DNA of 64,000 nt from Alphaproteobacteria bacterium 32-64-14 (GCA_002280725.1 NCEM01000002.1:40915-104914); one strand, 5' to 3'; positions 32,558-44,232 are shown, numbered from the stretch's first letter. The notes: generated by a model not told the origin, from the letters alone. A program made the numbers and translations.

Positions 32558-33223
32558 TCACGGCGCGACCGGCTTGTCCGCGCTCCAGCACGTCTCGAGC
32601 GCCTTGAACGTCTCGTCCAGCCACACGCCGAACGCCGAGCCGTTGCCGCCATCGAGCGAATAGTTCTGCGTGTAGTTGGGATCAGTCTGCGGATAGACCT
32701 GCGTGGTCATCCAGAAGCGGATGACCGGAAGCTCGTCTGAGCCGCTGACGATGTCGCGATAGGGCCCATCGCCCGTCAGCTTCGGCGCCAGCACGGGCTC
32801 AAGCTTCTCAAGCGCGCTCACCAGCGCCGGGCAGCGCGTCTGGTCTGTCCAGCGCTGCTGATAGCTGGCCGCCTTGCTGTCATCGACATAGCGCGCGGCG
32901 AAGAAGGATGGCGCGCTCTTGCCCGCATAGTCTTTCGCCAGCTTGCGGAACTGCGCCGGCGTCGTTGCGCCGGGAATTTGCGCGGGCACGCGATAGAAGG
33001 TGATCACGCGGCACTTCGGGCCTTTGACGGAGTGGTATGGTTCAGCCTTGAAGCTTGCGCCTGCGAACGGCCCGAACTCGCCAAGCGCTTCAGACCGCGC
33101 GCCGAATTCCGTGTTGGCGCATTTGCGAAGGTCGCCATCCTGGGCGAAGGCTGCAGGCGCCATTACAACGGGCACGAGGCACGCTGCCGCAACCAGCATC
33201 GCTGCGATCCGGCTCATGCCCAT
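32558..33223 (-). CDS. Hypothetical exported protein
   Basis: A 221-residue protein of unknown family. The signal peptide MGMSRIAAMLVAAACLVPVVMAPAAFAQ is clear and GGAGG lies 5 bases before the first ATG. The mature part has four cysteines (RKCANTE, PKCRVITF, TRCPALV, ETCWSAD), a pattern suited to two periplasmic disulfides. Segments DELPVIRFWMTTQVYPQTDPNYTQNYSL and GVWLDETFKALETCW are distinctive but unrecognised. It is directly upstream of the M23 gene, 10 bases apart, and 19 bases after trxB on the same strand. Confidence 0.65.
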   Translation of the reverse strand: MGMSRIAAMLVAAACLVPVVMAPAAFAQDGDLRKCANTEFGARSEALGEFGPFAGASFKAEPYHSVKGPKCRVITFYRVPAQIPGATTPAQFRKLAKDYAGKSAPSFFAARYVDDSKAASYQQRWTDQTRCPALVSALEKLEPVLAPKLTGDGPYRDIVSGSDELPVIRFWMTTQVYPQTDPNYTQNYSLDGGNGSAFGVWLDETFKALETCWSADKPVAP

Positions 33224-33242
33224 CTACGCCTCCGGTGACTGC

Positions 33243-34208
33243 CTATTCGGCGGCCAGCTTAGCCTGATGGGGCATGCCTTCCAGATATTTTTCAGCTTCA
33301 AGTGCAGCCATGCAACCCAGGCCCGCAGCCGTCACGGCCTGACGGAACACGTCGTCAGCGACATCGCCCGCCGCAAACACGCCGGGGATGGAGGTGGTGG
33401 TCGAGCCCGGCGTCGTCCTGATGTAGCCGCCGTCCTTGAGTTCCAGCTGGCCGGTGAACAGCGATGTCTGCGGCGCGTGGCCGATGGCGATGAAGATGCC
33501 GTGGACGGGCTGTTCGGTCACTTCGCCGGTCTTGAGATTGCGGAGCTTTGCCTTGGTGACGCTCAGCGGGCCTTCCTGACCGATCACGTCGGTGAGCTCG
33601 GTATCCCACAGCACGTTCACCTTCGGGTTCTTGAACAGGCGGTCCTGCAGGATCTTCTCGGCGCGGAAATGGTCGCGGCGGTGAACGACGGTGACTTTCG
33701 AGGCGAAGTGCGTCAGGTGCAGCGCTTCTTCGACGGCGGTGTTGCCGCCGCCGACGACGATCACCTCCTTTTGCTTGTAGAAGAACGCATCACACGTGGC
33801 GCACGCGGACACGCCAAAGCCCTTGAACTTGGTCTCGCTCTCGAGGCCCAGCCACTTCGCCTGCGCGCCGGTGCAGATCACCAGCACGTCGCACGTGTAG
33901 GTGTCGCCGCTGTCGCCCTTCAGCGTGAAGGGGCGGTTCTTGAGATCCGCCTCGACGATGTGGTCGCTGACGATCTCTGTGCCGACGTGCACAGCCTGCG
34001 CCTGCATCTGCTCCATCAGCCACGGTCCCTGGATCACATCGGCGAAGCCCGGATAATTTTCGACATCGGTGGTGATGGTGAGCTGCCCGCCGGGCTGGAT
34101 GCCCTGGATCAGCAGCGGCTTGCGCAGGCTGCGCGCGGCATAGATCGCCGCCGTGTAGCCGGCCGGGCCGGAGCCGAGGATGATGATCTGGGAATGGCGG
34201 GTCGTCAT
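33243..34208 (-). CDS. trxB: Thioredoxin reductase
   Basis: FAD/NADPH flavoenzyme reducing thioredoxin. 321 residues. FAD site GSGPAGYTAAIYAARS near the N-terminus, redox-active CATCDAFF, NADPH site GGGNTAVEEALHL, and C-terminal FAD contact GVFAAGDVADDVFRQAVTAAGLGCMAALEAEKYL. These are the low-molecular-weight TrxB landmarks. AGGACCATCCC precedes the ATG. Two small genes follow on the same strand and may share the transcript. Confidence 0.95.
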   Translation of the reverse strand: MTTRHSQIIILGSGPAGYTAAIYAARSLRKPLLIQGIQPGGQLTITTDVENYPGFADVIQGPWLMEQMQAQAVHVGTEIVSDHIVEADLKNRPFTLKGDSGDTYTCDVLVICTGAQAKWLGLESETKFKGFGVSACATCDAFFYKQKEVIVVGGGNTAVEEALHLTHFASKVTVVHRRDHFRAEKILQDRLFKNPKVNVLWDTELTDVIGQEGPLSVTKAKLRNLKTGEVTEQPVHGIFIAIGHAPQTSLFTGQLELKDGGYIRTTPGSTTTSIPGVFAAGDVADDVFRQAVTAAGLGCMAALEAEKYLEGMPHQAKLAAE

Positions 34209-34230
34209 GGGATGGTCCTGTGTTCAGGCG

Positions 34231-34258
34231 TTCGTAGTCGTCTGCGATCCCCGGTCAA
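34231..34258 (-). promoter_or_regulatory. Likely trxB promoter
   Basis: On the minus strand TTGACC (34258-34253), a 16-base spacer, TACGAA (34236-34231), then a short leader containing AGGAC before the trxB ATG at 34208. Confidence 0.4.
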
Positions 34259-34320
34259 ATGGGAATTCCGGTGCTCGCGAGCCAGATTCTGGGGATGAGA
34301 AAAACTCAAGAAGGAGGGAA

Positions 34321-34374
34321 TGATAGCACGAAACATTGACATGCTAGCTTAAACGGTTTATGTGATAGCTACGA
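34321..34374 (+). promoter_or_regulatory. Promoter and flanking direct repeats of the RHH/PIN module
   Basis: TTGACA (34336-34341), exactly 17 bases, TATGTG (34359-34364). The promoter is bracketed by direct repeats TGATAGCACGA (34321-34331) and TGATAGCTACGA (34363-34374), 42 bases apart, about four helical turns, on the same DNA face. They are candidate operators for the ribbon-helix-helix protein. The region is A/T-richer than its surroundings. Confidence 0.55.
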
Positions 34375-34387
34375 TTGCGAGGGCGCT

Positions 34388-35002
34388 ATGCAGACCATTT
34401 ATTTGCGCGTTTCTGATGAGCTTAAGCAGGCTATCGAGAAGAAAGCTGGGCAAGAGGGAATGAGCGTTAACGAGTTCGCTTCCTGCACACTGGCAGAGGC
34501 TGCCGAAGAAGATGGTGGCGCACCCGCCGTTGATGTCGCCCGCTTCGATGTGGAAGCCACGATCAATATACTGAAAAGTATTGCCGCTGCCTCAGATGCG
34601 ATGACCATCCAGTATGGGCAACTCGCGGCCCGCCATGGGCATGACTGGGGCCCTAAAGTCCGGAACGCGCTGGTGTTGCACCTTGGGCATGTATGGACGG
34701 AATGCCGACGGCGGGGTTTACCGTCGCTTACTTCGCTTGTCGTTGCAAAAGCTGACGGCAAGCCCGCTACCGGATTCTTGCGGCTTGAGCGGGAATCGGG
34801 CCGCGTTATTGGTGATGAAGATGCAGCTGCCTTTGTTGCGGAACAGCAGGCTGCATGCCGTGCATGGGCGCGCAGCATTCTCAACGTCGAAGGCGGCGTA
34901 TTCGACCCTTGGCCGCAGCTGCGTGGTTTGTGGAAGGGGCCTAGCTTCGAGAACTATCAGGACTTCATGCGCGGCGCGCCGGACGAAACTGCGCCTGCAT
35001 GA
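34388..35002 (+). CDS. Ribbon-helix-helix protein with unknown C-terminal domain (antitoxin of PIN module)
   Basis: A 204-residue protein. Residues 1-45 (MQTIYLRVSDELKQAIEKKA, then GQEGMSVNEFASCTLAEAAEED) are a ribbon-helix-helix DNA-binding fold like VapB or Arc-type antitoxins. The remaining about 150 residues are far longer than a normal antitoxin tail and include LGHVWTECRRRGLPSLTSLVVAKADGKPATGF and a Trp-rich end (VEGGVFDPWPQLRGLWKG). I have seen the GLPxLTxLVV..xGxPxxGF pattern in other unnamed proteins but cannot name it. Its stop overlaps the PIN gene start (ATGA). Codon use is visibly less GC-biased than neighbours, suggesting transfer. Antitoxin role is inferred from position. Confidence 0.65.
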   Translation: MQTIYLRVSDELKQAIEKKAGQEGMSVNEFASCTLAEAAEEDGGAPAVDVARFDVEATINILKSIAAASDAMTIQYGQLAARHGHDWGPKVRNALVLHLGHVWTECRRRGLPSLTSLVVAKADGKPATGFLRLERESGRVIGDEDAAAFVAEQQAACRAWARSILNVEGGVFDPWPQLRGLWKGPSFENYQDFMRGAPDETAPA

Positions 35003-35388
35003 TCTTGATCGACACAAACATCATCATTGATGTCACATCGACTGATGCGGTGCTCGCGCAGCGCGCAGCCAGAGCTATAAAGGTTGCTTCGCGCAGGGCT
35101 GTAGGGCCAATCGTCTATGCGGAGTTGGCGCCGGGCTTTGTCGATATGCCGACACTCGATGCAGCCTTGCTTGCAATGCAAGTCGAGCTCAGCAATTTTT
35201 CGCGTGCAGGATTGTTCCTTGCGGGAGAAGCTTTCAAGGCCTACCGCCTGCGAGGCGGACCGCGTGACAAAATGCTGCCCGATTTCTTGATAGGTGCGCA
35301 GGCCGTCTCTGAGGGGTGTCCTTTGCTCACCCGAGATCCGGCGCGCTATCGCACTGCGTTTCCACAGCTTCAGCTTATCGAGCCATAG
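34999..35388 (+). CDS. PIN domain ribonuclease (VapC-type toxin)
   Basis: A 129-residue PIN-domain protein. The four acidic Mg-binding positions are present: Asp5 in MILIDTNIIID, Glu in VYAELAPGF, Asp in DKMLPDFLIGAQA and Asp in LLTRDPARY. VapC toxins cut tRNA or rRNA to halt growth until neutralised by the partner. It is coupled by a four-base ATGA overlap to the RHH gene. Its 3' end overlaps the convergent ELM1-family gene by 19 bases, suggesting the cassette arrived later and reached into the end of that gene. Symbol vapC is not given because the partner is atypical. Confidence 0.85.
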   Translation: MILIDTNIIIDVTSTDAVLAQRAARAIKVASRRAVGPIVYAELAPGFVDMPTLDAALLAMQVELSNFSRAGLFLAGEAFKAYRLRGGPRDKMLPDFLIGAQAVSEGCPLLTRDPARYRTAFPQLQLIEP

Positions 35389-36422
35389 CGCCTGGGCTGC
35401 CGCTCCAGCACCCGCCGTACGATCTCGTCCGCCGCGCGCGCAGCCTCGCGGATGGGCGGGTAGGTCCAGGTCTGCAGGCCGCCGGTGAACCAGCGCGCGG
35501 CGCCCTGGCCGATGAAGCCCTGATGCAGCTTGTCGAAGCGCGGCGAGCCGCCATCGAGTTTCAGCAAGTAGACCGGCTTTGCGAAGAAGGCCGGGTCCGC
35601 GATCATGTTGGCGCTCTCGCATGTCACCAGAGCAAGTTCGCACATCGAGAGGAACGCCACATAGGGGTTCGGCCCGTCGCGTTCCTCGGTCTCCCAGAAC
35701 ACCGCCTTGAGGTTGGCGGCCAGCCTGCGCAACCGCACGCGCGCCTGTTCCGGCGTGCGGCGCGAGACCGTGATCCAGAACGTGCGCCCATCGGAGAGGC
35801 GCTGCAGAGCCCCTTCGATGGCGCTGATGTTCATGTCCGACATGGTGTGGTTCTTGGAATCGCCGCCGATCGAGACCAGCACCTTTTGCCCCGGCGCCGT
35901 TTTCAGCGATGCAAATCGGGCCTGCGCATCCGCCACGCGTTGCTGAGAGAACCACACGGGCGGCCCGAGTATCGGAAACACGTTCGCGCCGGTAACCCCG
36001 TCATGCTCTGGCGGGATGACGAGGTCGAACGTGCTGAGCGACACTTTCGGATTCTGTGTCTGCACAACCAGCGTCTTGCCGCCGGACAGCTTCTTCACCA
36101 GCCGCGAATAGGGGATGGAGCGGCGGCCGGCCGCGATCCAGATATCGGGCCAGGGCGGGGCAAGCAGTGTGCGCTGATCTGCGGGCAGGGCGGAGAGCGG
36201 CGCGGGCCACAGGTCCGGCCGCAGCATCAGTTGCCAGCCGGCAGGCTGCAGGATCACCGGCTTGTCGCGATGCGCGCTTGATTTTATGTCTTCCATCGCC
36301 TCCGCGCGCGCGGGCTCGGCCAATGCGGCAGACAGCGCAAGCGTCTGGTTGACGATCCCTGCGCGGCCGTCAGCAACACACCAGATGGAAGGGCCGGATT
36401 GGCTCTGGCCGGAAGCGGTCAC
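35370..36422 (-). CDS. ELM1/GtrOC1 family putative glycosyltransferase-like protein
   Basis: A protein of about 350 residues matching the mitochondrial fission ELM1 family (DUF1022), a GT-B-like fold found in alphaproteobacteria and plant mitochondria. Typical blocks: IWCVADGRAGIVNQTLALSAAL, IWIAAGRRSIPYSRLVKKL, VVQTQNPKVSLSTFDLVIPPEHD, VLVSIGGDSKNHTMS, VTCESANMIADPAFFAKPVYLLKLDGG. Function in bacteria is uncertain. The longest frame begins with a TTG inside greA; a GTG at 36422, one base after the greA stop and with GGAAG upstream, gives the family N-terminus and is preferred. Probably co-transcribed with greA. Confidence 0.8.
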   Translation of the reverse strand: MTASGQSQSGPSIWCVADGRAGIVNQTLALSAALAEPARAEAMEDIKSSAHRDKPVILQPAGWQLMLRPDLWPAPLSALPADQRTLLAPPWPDIWIAAGRRSIPYSRLVKKLSGGKTLVVQTQNPKVSLSTFDLVIPPEHDGVTGANVFPILGPPVWFSQQRVADAQARFASLKTAPGQKVLVSIGGDSKNHTMSDMNISAIEGALQRLSDGRTFWITVSRRTPEQARVRLRRLAANLKAVFWETEERDGPNPYVAFLSMCELALVTCESANMIADPAFFAKPVYLLKLDGGSPRFDKLHQGFIGQGAARWFTGGLQTWTYPPIREAARAADEIVRRVLERQPRRYGSIS

Positions 36423-36423
36423 G

Positions 36424-36897
36424 TCACTTCCAGGAGATGGAGATGATCTCAAAAGACTTCGCGCCGCCCGGGGCGGACACCTCGGCCGTGTCGCCTTCTT
36501 CCTTGCCGATCATCGCGCGTGCGATGGGCGAGGCGATGGAGATTTTTTTCTTCGCGATGTCGGCCTCGTCTTCGCCCACGATCTTGTAGGTGAAGCTCTC
36601 GCCGGAATCCTCATCCGTCAGTTTCACGGTCGCGCCGAACTTCACGGTCTTGCCGGCCAGGCGCGATGTGTCGATCACCTCGGCGCGCGCCAGCTTGTCT
36701 TCAAGCTCGCCAATGCGGCCCTCGATGAAGGACTGCTTCTCCTTGGCGGCGTGATATTCCGCGTTCTCCGAGAGGTCGCCATGGCTGCGCGCTTCCGCGA
36801 TCGCCGCGATGATGCTCGGGCGTTCCTCGCTTTTGAGAACTTTCAGTTCGGCCTGCAGGGCTTCAAAGCCTTCAGACGTCATGGGAATGCGCTGCAT
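36424..36897 (-). CDS. greA: Transcription elongation factor GreA
   Basis: A 157-residue coiled-coil factor that enters the RNA polymerase secondary channel and promotes cleavage of backtracked RNA. The tip acidic residues are in [18 protein letters not shown]; the N-terminal start [22 protein letters not shown] and the C-terminal [17 protein letters not shown] are standard. AGGACT lies before the ATG at 36897; the 36-residue upstream extension is not family-like. Downstream of carB, separated by a stem-loop. Confidence 0.95.
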   Translation of the reverse strand: MQRIPMTSEGFEALQAELKVLKSEERPSIIAAIAEARSHGDLSENAEYHAAKEKQSFIEGRIGELEDKLARAEVIDTSRLAGKTVKFGATVKLTDEDSGESFTYKIVGEDEADIAKKKISIASPIARAMIGKEEGDTAEVSAPGGAKSFEIISISWK

Positions 36898-36938
36898 CGG
36901 TAGTCCTATGGAAAACGCCGCGATGACACGGAAGCAAT

Positions 36939-36965
36939 AACCGGGCGGTCTGGGACCGCCCGGTT
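36939..36965 (-). terminator. Stem-loop between carB and greA
   Basis: AACCGGGCGGTC (36939-36950) and GACCGCCCGGTT (36954-36965) form a perfect 12-bp stem with a three-base loop, 8 bases after the carB stop. On the minus strand the stem is followed by ATTGCTTCC, a poor U-run, so it may attenuate rather than fully stop. Confidence 0.6.
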
Positions 36966-36973
36966 CACGATGC

Positions 36974-40300
<3,327 letters not shown>

Positions 40301-40529
40301 TTCACCGGGTCTGGCTGGAGGGGGCGGAGGAGGGCGTCTGGCGGCAAATTTGCGTGGGTTTATCGGCGTGGAAGGGGGGGCGCAACCCCGCAGTCAGTCG
40401 CTGCGCCAGCGGCCTCTGGACGCTGTGTTCCGGCTCAATTTTTTGCACAGGCAGCGGCTTAAATACGTTGCACTCTGTCCAGAAGGGCCTAGGTGAACCG
40501 CTCAGGGTTCGGGTCCAGGGTCAGTCCCA

Positions 40530-41102
40530 GTGAAACAGGCCATTCGGCAAGGATTGCGGGTCGTCCTGCTGGCGGCATCGCTGGCCGGGCTCGCCGTCGC
40601 GCAGAACGTCGCCGCCTCCCAGAAGCCGCCTGCGCCAGCCATCGCCCTGCGTCCCGTGGCCGATGTCGAGCCAGCCGCGCTGTCCGGCATGCTCGACGCC
40701 CAGAATCAGGTGCGCGCCCGCCTTGGCCTCCAGCCGCTCGTCTGGTCCGCTGCGCTGACCGAATCCGCCGGCGCGCTGGCCCGCACTGCGTCGGAAGGCG
40801 CCTGCACGCTGGGGACAGCCGACAAGGCGATGCGCGGCAGGGATGTCAGCCTGCACTGGGCGGCCGCGATTCGCCGTTTCGGCGGCGAGGATGCGGCGCA
40901 GGAACTGTCAGCGCCGTATGTCGTTTCGCGTTGGCGCGAGGGCCGCAACGGCTATGACGCCGCCAAGGGCGCGTGCCGGGACAAGTCGCTGGAATGCCAA
41001 GCCTATGTCCGCATGATCGCCGCCGCCAACCGCCAGGTGGGTTGCGCGCGTAACATCTGCCCCGGCAAGGCGCAGGTGTGGCTCTGCGAATATCGCAAGT
41101 AA
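40530..41102 (+). CDS. CAP domain secreted protein (SCP/PR-1 family)
   Basis: A 190-residue exported protein starting at a GTG. Signal about residues 1-28 (VVLLAASLAGLAVAQNVAA). The CAP core is visible: LSGMLDAQNQVRARLGLQPLVWSAALTESAGALA at the N-terminus, and AANRQVGCARNICPGKAQVWLCEYRK at the C-terminus, the equivalent of the CAP C-G-x(n)-C-x-Y ending. The central GEN(x)xxG stretch is degenerate (AIRRFGGEDAAQELSAPYVVSRW). Cysteines near the end likely form disulfides. Bacterial CAP proteins bind lipids or act on cell envelopes; role here unknown. Confidence 0.75.
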   Translation: MKQAIRQGLRVVLLAASLAGLAVAQNVAASQKPPAPAIALRPVADVEPAALSGMLDAQNQVRARLGLQPLVWSAALTESAGALARTASEGACTLGTADKAMRGRDVSLHWAAAIRRFGGEDAAQELSAPYVVSRWREGRNGYDAAKGACRDKSLECQAYVRMIAAANRQVGCARNICPGKAQVWLCEYRK

Positions 41103-41198
41103 GGGCGGCAGCCCTCCCGCGCACGTAACGGCTTCGTGCTGATCTTTCCCCGCCGCTGCCCCAACGCGATGGCTTGACGCGCCTTCCGGCCCGTACAA

Positions 41199-41213
41199 TT
41201 TTACAACGTAAAA
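41199..41213. promoter_or_regulatory. TTTTAC-N3-GTAAAA palindrome before the MFS gene
   Basis: Perfect 6-bp dyad TTTTACAACGTAAAA, 15 bases upstream of the MFS start. A TTGACG lies at 41174-41179 and TACAAT at 41194-41199, but their spacing (14) is short. A/T-rich spot in GC-rich surroundings; candidate operator for an unlinked regulator. Confidence 0.4.
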
Positions 41214-41227
41214 AATAAGGGGATGGA

Positions 41228-42469
41228 ATGCCGGATCCGATGCCGGAAGGACATGTCTCCAGCCGCGCCGAATGGGGCCTGGGCTGGCGCATCGTGCTGG
41301 CCGCCGGCGTCGGCGCCGCCGCTGGGCTGATCCTTTATCCCTTCGTCGCGAGCCTTTTCATCCAGCATCACACGGCCGCGTTCAAATGGTCGCGCGGCGA
41401 GGCTTCGTTCGCCAGCGTTGCCAGCCTGATCGCCGGATCGCTAGCGCCGTTCGTGGGAAGACTGGCCGACAAGGCCGGCGTCAGGCCGGTGATCATCCTC
41501 GGCGCGCTCGGTTTTGCTGGCGCGTGCATCGGCATGAGCCTGCAGAACGGCAATATCTGGCTCTACTATGGGCTCACCTTCCTGCTGGTGTTCTTCGGCC
41601 TTGGCACCACCAGCATCACGTGGGCGCGGCCGATCAACGCCGTGTTCGTTCGCTCGCGCGGGCTTGCGCTGTCGACCGCCCTGTCATCCGTCACGCTGAC
41701 CGCCGCCGTCACGCCGCCGCTGCTGAACCATGTGATGCAGACCTATGGCTGGCGCTCTGGCTGGGTGATGCTCGGCCTGATGGCGATCGCGGGCTCCGCC
41801 CTCGGTCTGCTGCTGCTGCCCAAGGTGAAGCCGCGGGCCGAGGCGATGCTCAATTCCTATCGGCTGGGCGAGGCGACGCGCACGCCCGCATTCTGGTTGC
41901 TGGTCAGCGGCATGTTCATCATCAACATCCCCTCCGGCGGCCTGATGGCCCAGATGGCGGCGCTGATCGGAGACAAGGGCTTCGATGGCGCCACCGTCGC
42001 CTCTGTGCTGTCTGCCTTTGCGATCTCCGTATTCTTCGGGCGGCTGGTCGCGGGCTTCTGCCTCGATCGCTTTCCCGCGCAACTCGTGACCTTCATCGCC
42101 ATGGGTGTTCCGGCCATCGGCTGCCTGATGCTGCTGGGGCAATCGGCCTACATGCCGCTCGTCATCGCTGGCATTGCGCTGGCGGGATTGAGCCAGGGCG
42201 CGGAGGGCGATGTTGGGCCGTTCCTGATCGCGCGCTATTTCGGTCTCAAAGCGTTCGGCGCGCTGATGGGCTGCGTCAACGCCGCGGTCGTCACCGGTAC
42301 AGGCGTCGGCGGCATCCTGTTCGCGCAGGCGTATGATTTCACAAAATCCTACGACATCGCTCTGTGGGCGGGAGCCGGGTGCTTCCTCGTCGGCGCGCTT
42401 TGCTTTGCTGCGATCGGCGTCAGCCGCCGCGCGCGCATCGAGGAGTCCGCCGCAGCGGATCAGGTGTAG
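41228..42469 (+). CDS. Major facilitator superfamily transporter
   Basis: A 413-residue inner-membrane carrier with about 12 hydrophobic segments. The fold landmarks include GRLADKAGVRPVIILGA (loop 2-3 motif A), a long charged central loop after LLLLPKVKPRAEAML, and GRLVAGFCLDRFPAQLVTF in the second half. GPFLIARYFGLKAFGALMGCVN is typical of the oxalate/formate and monocarboxylate-like MFS branch, so a carboxylate substrate is plausible but not shown. Its last 10 bases overlap the convergent MBL-fold gene. Confidence 0.85.
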   Translation: MPDPMPEGHVSSRAEWGLGWRIVLAAGVGAAAGLILYPFVASLFIQHHTAAFKWSRGEASFASVASLIAGSLAPFVGRLADKAGVRPVIILGALGFAGACIGMSLQNGNIWLYYGLTFLLVFFGLGTTSITWARPINAVFVRSRGLALSTALSSVTLTAAVTPPLLNHVMQTYGWRSGWVMLGLMAIAGSALGLLLLPKVKPRAEAMLNSYRLGEATRTPAFWLLVSGMFIINIPSGGLMAQMAALIGDKGFDGATVASVLSAFAISVFFGRLVAGFCLDRFPAQLVTFIAMGVPAIGCLMLLGQSAYMPLVIAGIALAGLSQGAEGDVGPFLIARYFGLKAFGALMGCVNAAVVTGTGVGGILFAQAYDFTKSYDIALWAGAGCFLVGALCFAAIGVSRRARIEESAAADQV

Positions 42470-43191
42470 CGCTTGGCCGTGCGTTGATCGAAGCTTGAGT
42501 CTTCGCCCTTTTCGGCGCCGCCATAGCCGGTGATCTGGTCGGCGACGAACGGATTGCTGCGGCGTTCCTGTCCGAACGTCGACGTCGCGCCATGCCCCGG
42601 CACGAAAGTCATCTCATCGCCCAGCGGCCACAGCTTCTCCGTGATCGAGTCGATCAGCTGCTGGTGATTGCCGCGCGGAAAATCCGTCCGCCCGATCGAG
42701 CCCTGGAACAGCACATCGCCCACGAACGCGATCTTCGCCTCGCGGTTATGGATCACCACATGCCCCGGCGTATGTCCCGGCGTGTGCGACACGTCAAACT
42801 TCACGCCCTCAAGCTCCAGCACATCGCCATCTTCGAGATAGCGATCCGGCGTCACATTGCGCAGACCCGTCAGCCCATACTTCACAGCCGCGCTTTCGAT
42901 CTGGTCGAGCCAGAACTGGTCGTCCTTGTGCGGCCCGATCACGGGAACGCCCGTGCGCTTGCGGATCTCGTCGGCCGCGCCCGCATGGTCGAGATGGCCG
43001 TGCGTCAGCCACATCTCCTTCAGCGTGAGCCCGAAATGCTCTAGCGCGCCCATCAGCGTATCGACATCCCCACCCGGATCGACCAGCACGGCGTGTTTGG
43101 TGTTGGTGTCCCAGATCAGCGAGCAATTCTGCTGCAGCGGGGTCACCGGCACGATGCGAATCTGGAGTTTGGTCTCGGGGCGCTCTGACAT
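42460..43191 (-). CDS. MBL fold metallo-hydrolase (glyoxalase II-like)
   Basis: A 243-residue metallo-beta-lactamase-fold enzyme. The dinuclear zinc motif THGHLDHAG is clear, with further ligands in SHTPGHTPGHVVIH, FVGDVLFQGSIGRTDFP and VPGHGATSTFGQE. This is the small glyoxalase II-like (YcbL) type, probably a thioester hydrolase or single-domain glyoxalase. A TTG seven codons upstream is in frame; MSERPETKLQIRIVPVTPLQQN starting at 43191 is the family beginning. Convergent with the MFS gene. Confidence 0.88.
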   Translation of the reverse strand: MSERPETKLQIRIVPVTPLQQNCSLIWDTNTKHAVLVDPGGDVDTLMGALEHFGLTLKEMWLTHGHLDHAGAADEIRKRTGVPVIGPHKDDQFWLDQIESAAVKYGLTGLRNVTPDRYLEDGDVLELEGVKFDVSHTPGHTPGHVVIHNREAKIAFVGDVLFQGSIGRTDFPRGNHQQLIDSITEKLWPLGDEMTFVPGHGATSTFGQERRSNPFVADQITGYGGAEKGEDSSFDQRTAKRYT

Positions 43192-43284
43192 GCTCTCTAG
43201 ATGACCTTCCAAGGGCCTGCGTGCAAGCGGCTATCGCGGTTCCCCGGCCGCCTGTAACCTCGGCCGCAGCGGCTGGAGGCAGGC

Positions 43285-44232
43285 ATGCGCATACCGGGCT
43301 ATGACAGGTCACAGGGCCTCGCCGGCATGCTGGGCGGGCGGGGCTTGATCATCCTCGCGATCATCGTCGGCCTCGTCTTCTGGTGGTTCACCAACCAGAA
43401 GCAGGGCATCACCGGCCGCTCCCAGATGCTCACCTCGTCAATCGAGGATGAGAACCGCATGGGGCTGGAAGCCTACATGCAGATCCTGTCCGAAGAGCCG
43501 GTGATGTGCTCCCGTGGCGCAACCTCCTGCGCGATGGACGATACACGCGAAGTCGAACGCATCCGCGCCATCGGCCGCCGGTTGCAGGAAGCCGCCGCCG
43601 CGTGGGAGGCGGAAGGCGCCGCCATGTCCGTCGAAGGAAAAACAGAAGGCAGCCTGCCGTCATGGGGGGCGCTTACCAACACGTTCAACTGGCAGTTCAA
43701 CGTCATCGATGCCGACACGCCCAACGCTTTCGCGCTGCCCGGCGGGTTCGTTGCGATCTATTCCGGCATCCTTCCGGTTGCCGCGAACGATGATGGGCTT
43801 GCCGCGGTGATGAGTCACGAGATCGGCCATGCACTCGCCCGCCATGGCGGCGAGCGGATGAGCCAGGGTCAGATCATGAGCTTCGGCCAACTCGCCATTG
43901 GCCTGGCCGTCGGCGACATGGGATACGACACGCAACGCATGGTGATGGGCGCGTTCGGATTGGGCGCGGAGCTTGGCGTCCTGAAGCCGTTCAGCCGCGC
44001 GCATGAAAGCGAGGCGGACATTATCGGCCTCGAATTGCTGGTGCGCGCCTGCTTCGATCCGCGCGAGGCCCCGCGCCTCTGGCGCCGCATGGCCGAGCTG
44101 GGCGACGGCGCCCGTCCGCCGGAATTCCTCTCGACGCACCCCGATCCCGAGGCGCGCGCAGCGGTGTTTGAAAAGCTGATGCCCACTGCGATCGCAGCGT
44201 ATGAAAAGCATTGCGGAAGAAAGTTGACCTAG
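43285..44232 (+). CDS. M48 family metalloprotease, membrane-anchored
   Basis: A 315-residue zinc protease. One N-terminal membrane span (about 20-36, LIILAIIVGLVFWWFTN), then the M48 domain with HEIGH at residues 178-182 and the third ligand in HESEADIIGLELL. FALPGGFVAIYSGIL before the HExxH is a hallmark of the BepA/Oma1 branch that degrades misfolded envelope proteins. The C-terminal STHPDPEARAAVFEKLMP helps define the family. GGAGGC lies 5 bases before the ATG. It converges with the glycosyltransferase gene, overlapping by 4 bases. Confidence 0.88.
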   Translation: MRIPGYDRSQGLAGMLGGRGLIILAIIVGLVFWWFTNQKQGITGRSQMLTSSIEDENRMGLEAYMQILSEEPVMCSRGATSCAMDDTREVERIRAIGRRLQEAAAAWEAEGAAMSVEGKTEGSLPSWGALTNTFNWQFNVIDADTPNAFALPGGFVAIYSGILPVAANDDGLAAVMSHEIGHALARHGGERMSQGQIMSFGQLAIGLAVGDMGYDTQRMVMGAFGLGAELGVLKPFSRAHESEADIIGLELLVRACFDPREAPRLWRRMAELGDGARPPEFLSTHPDPEARAAVFEKLMPTAIAAYEKHCGRKLT

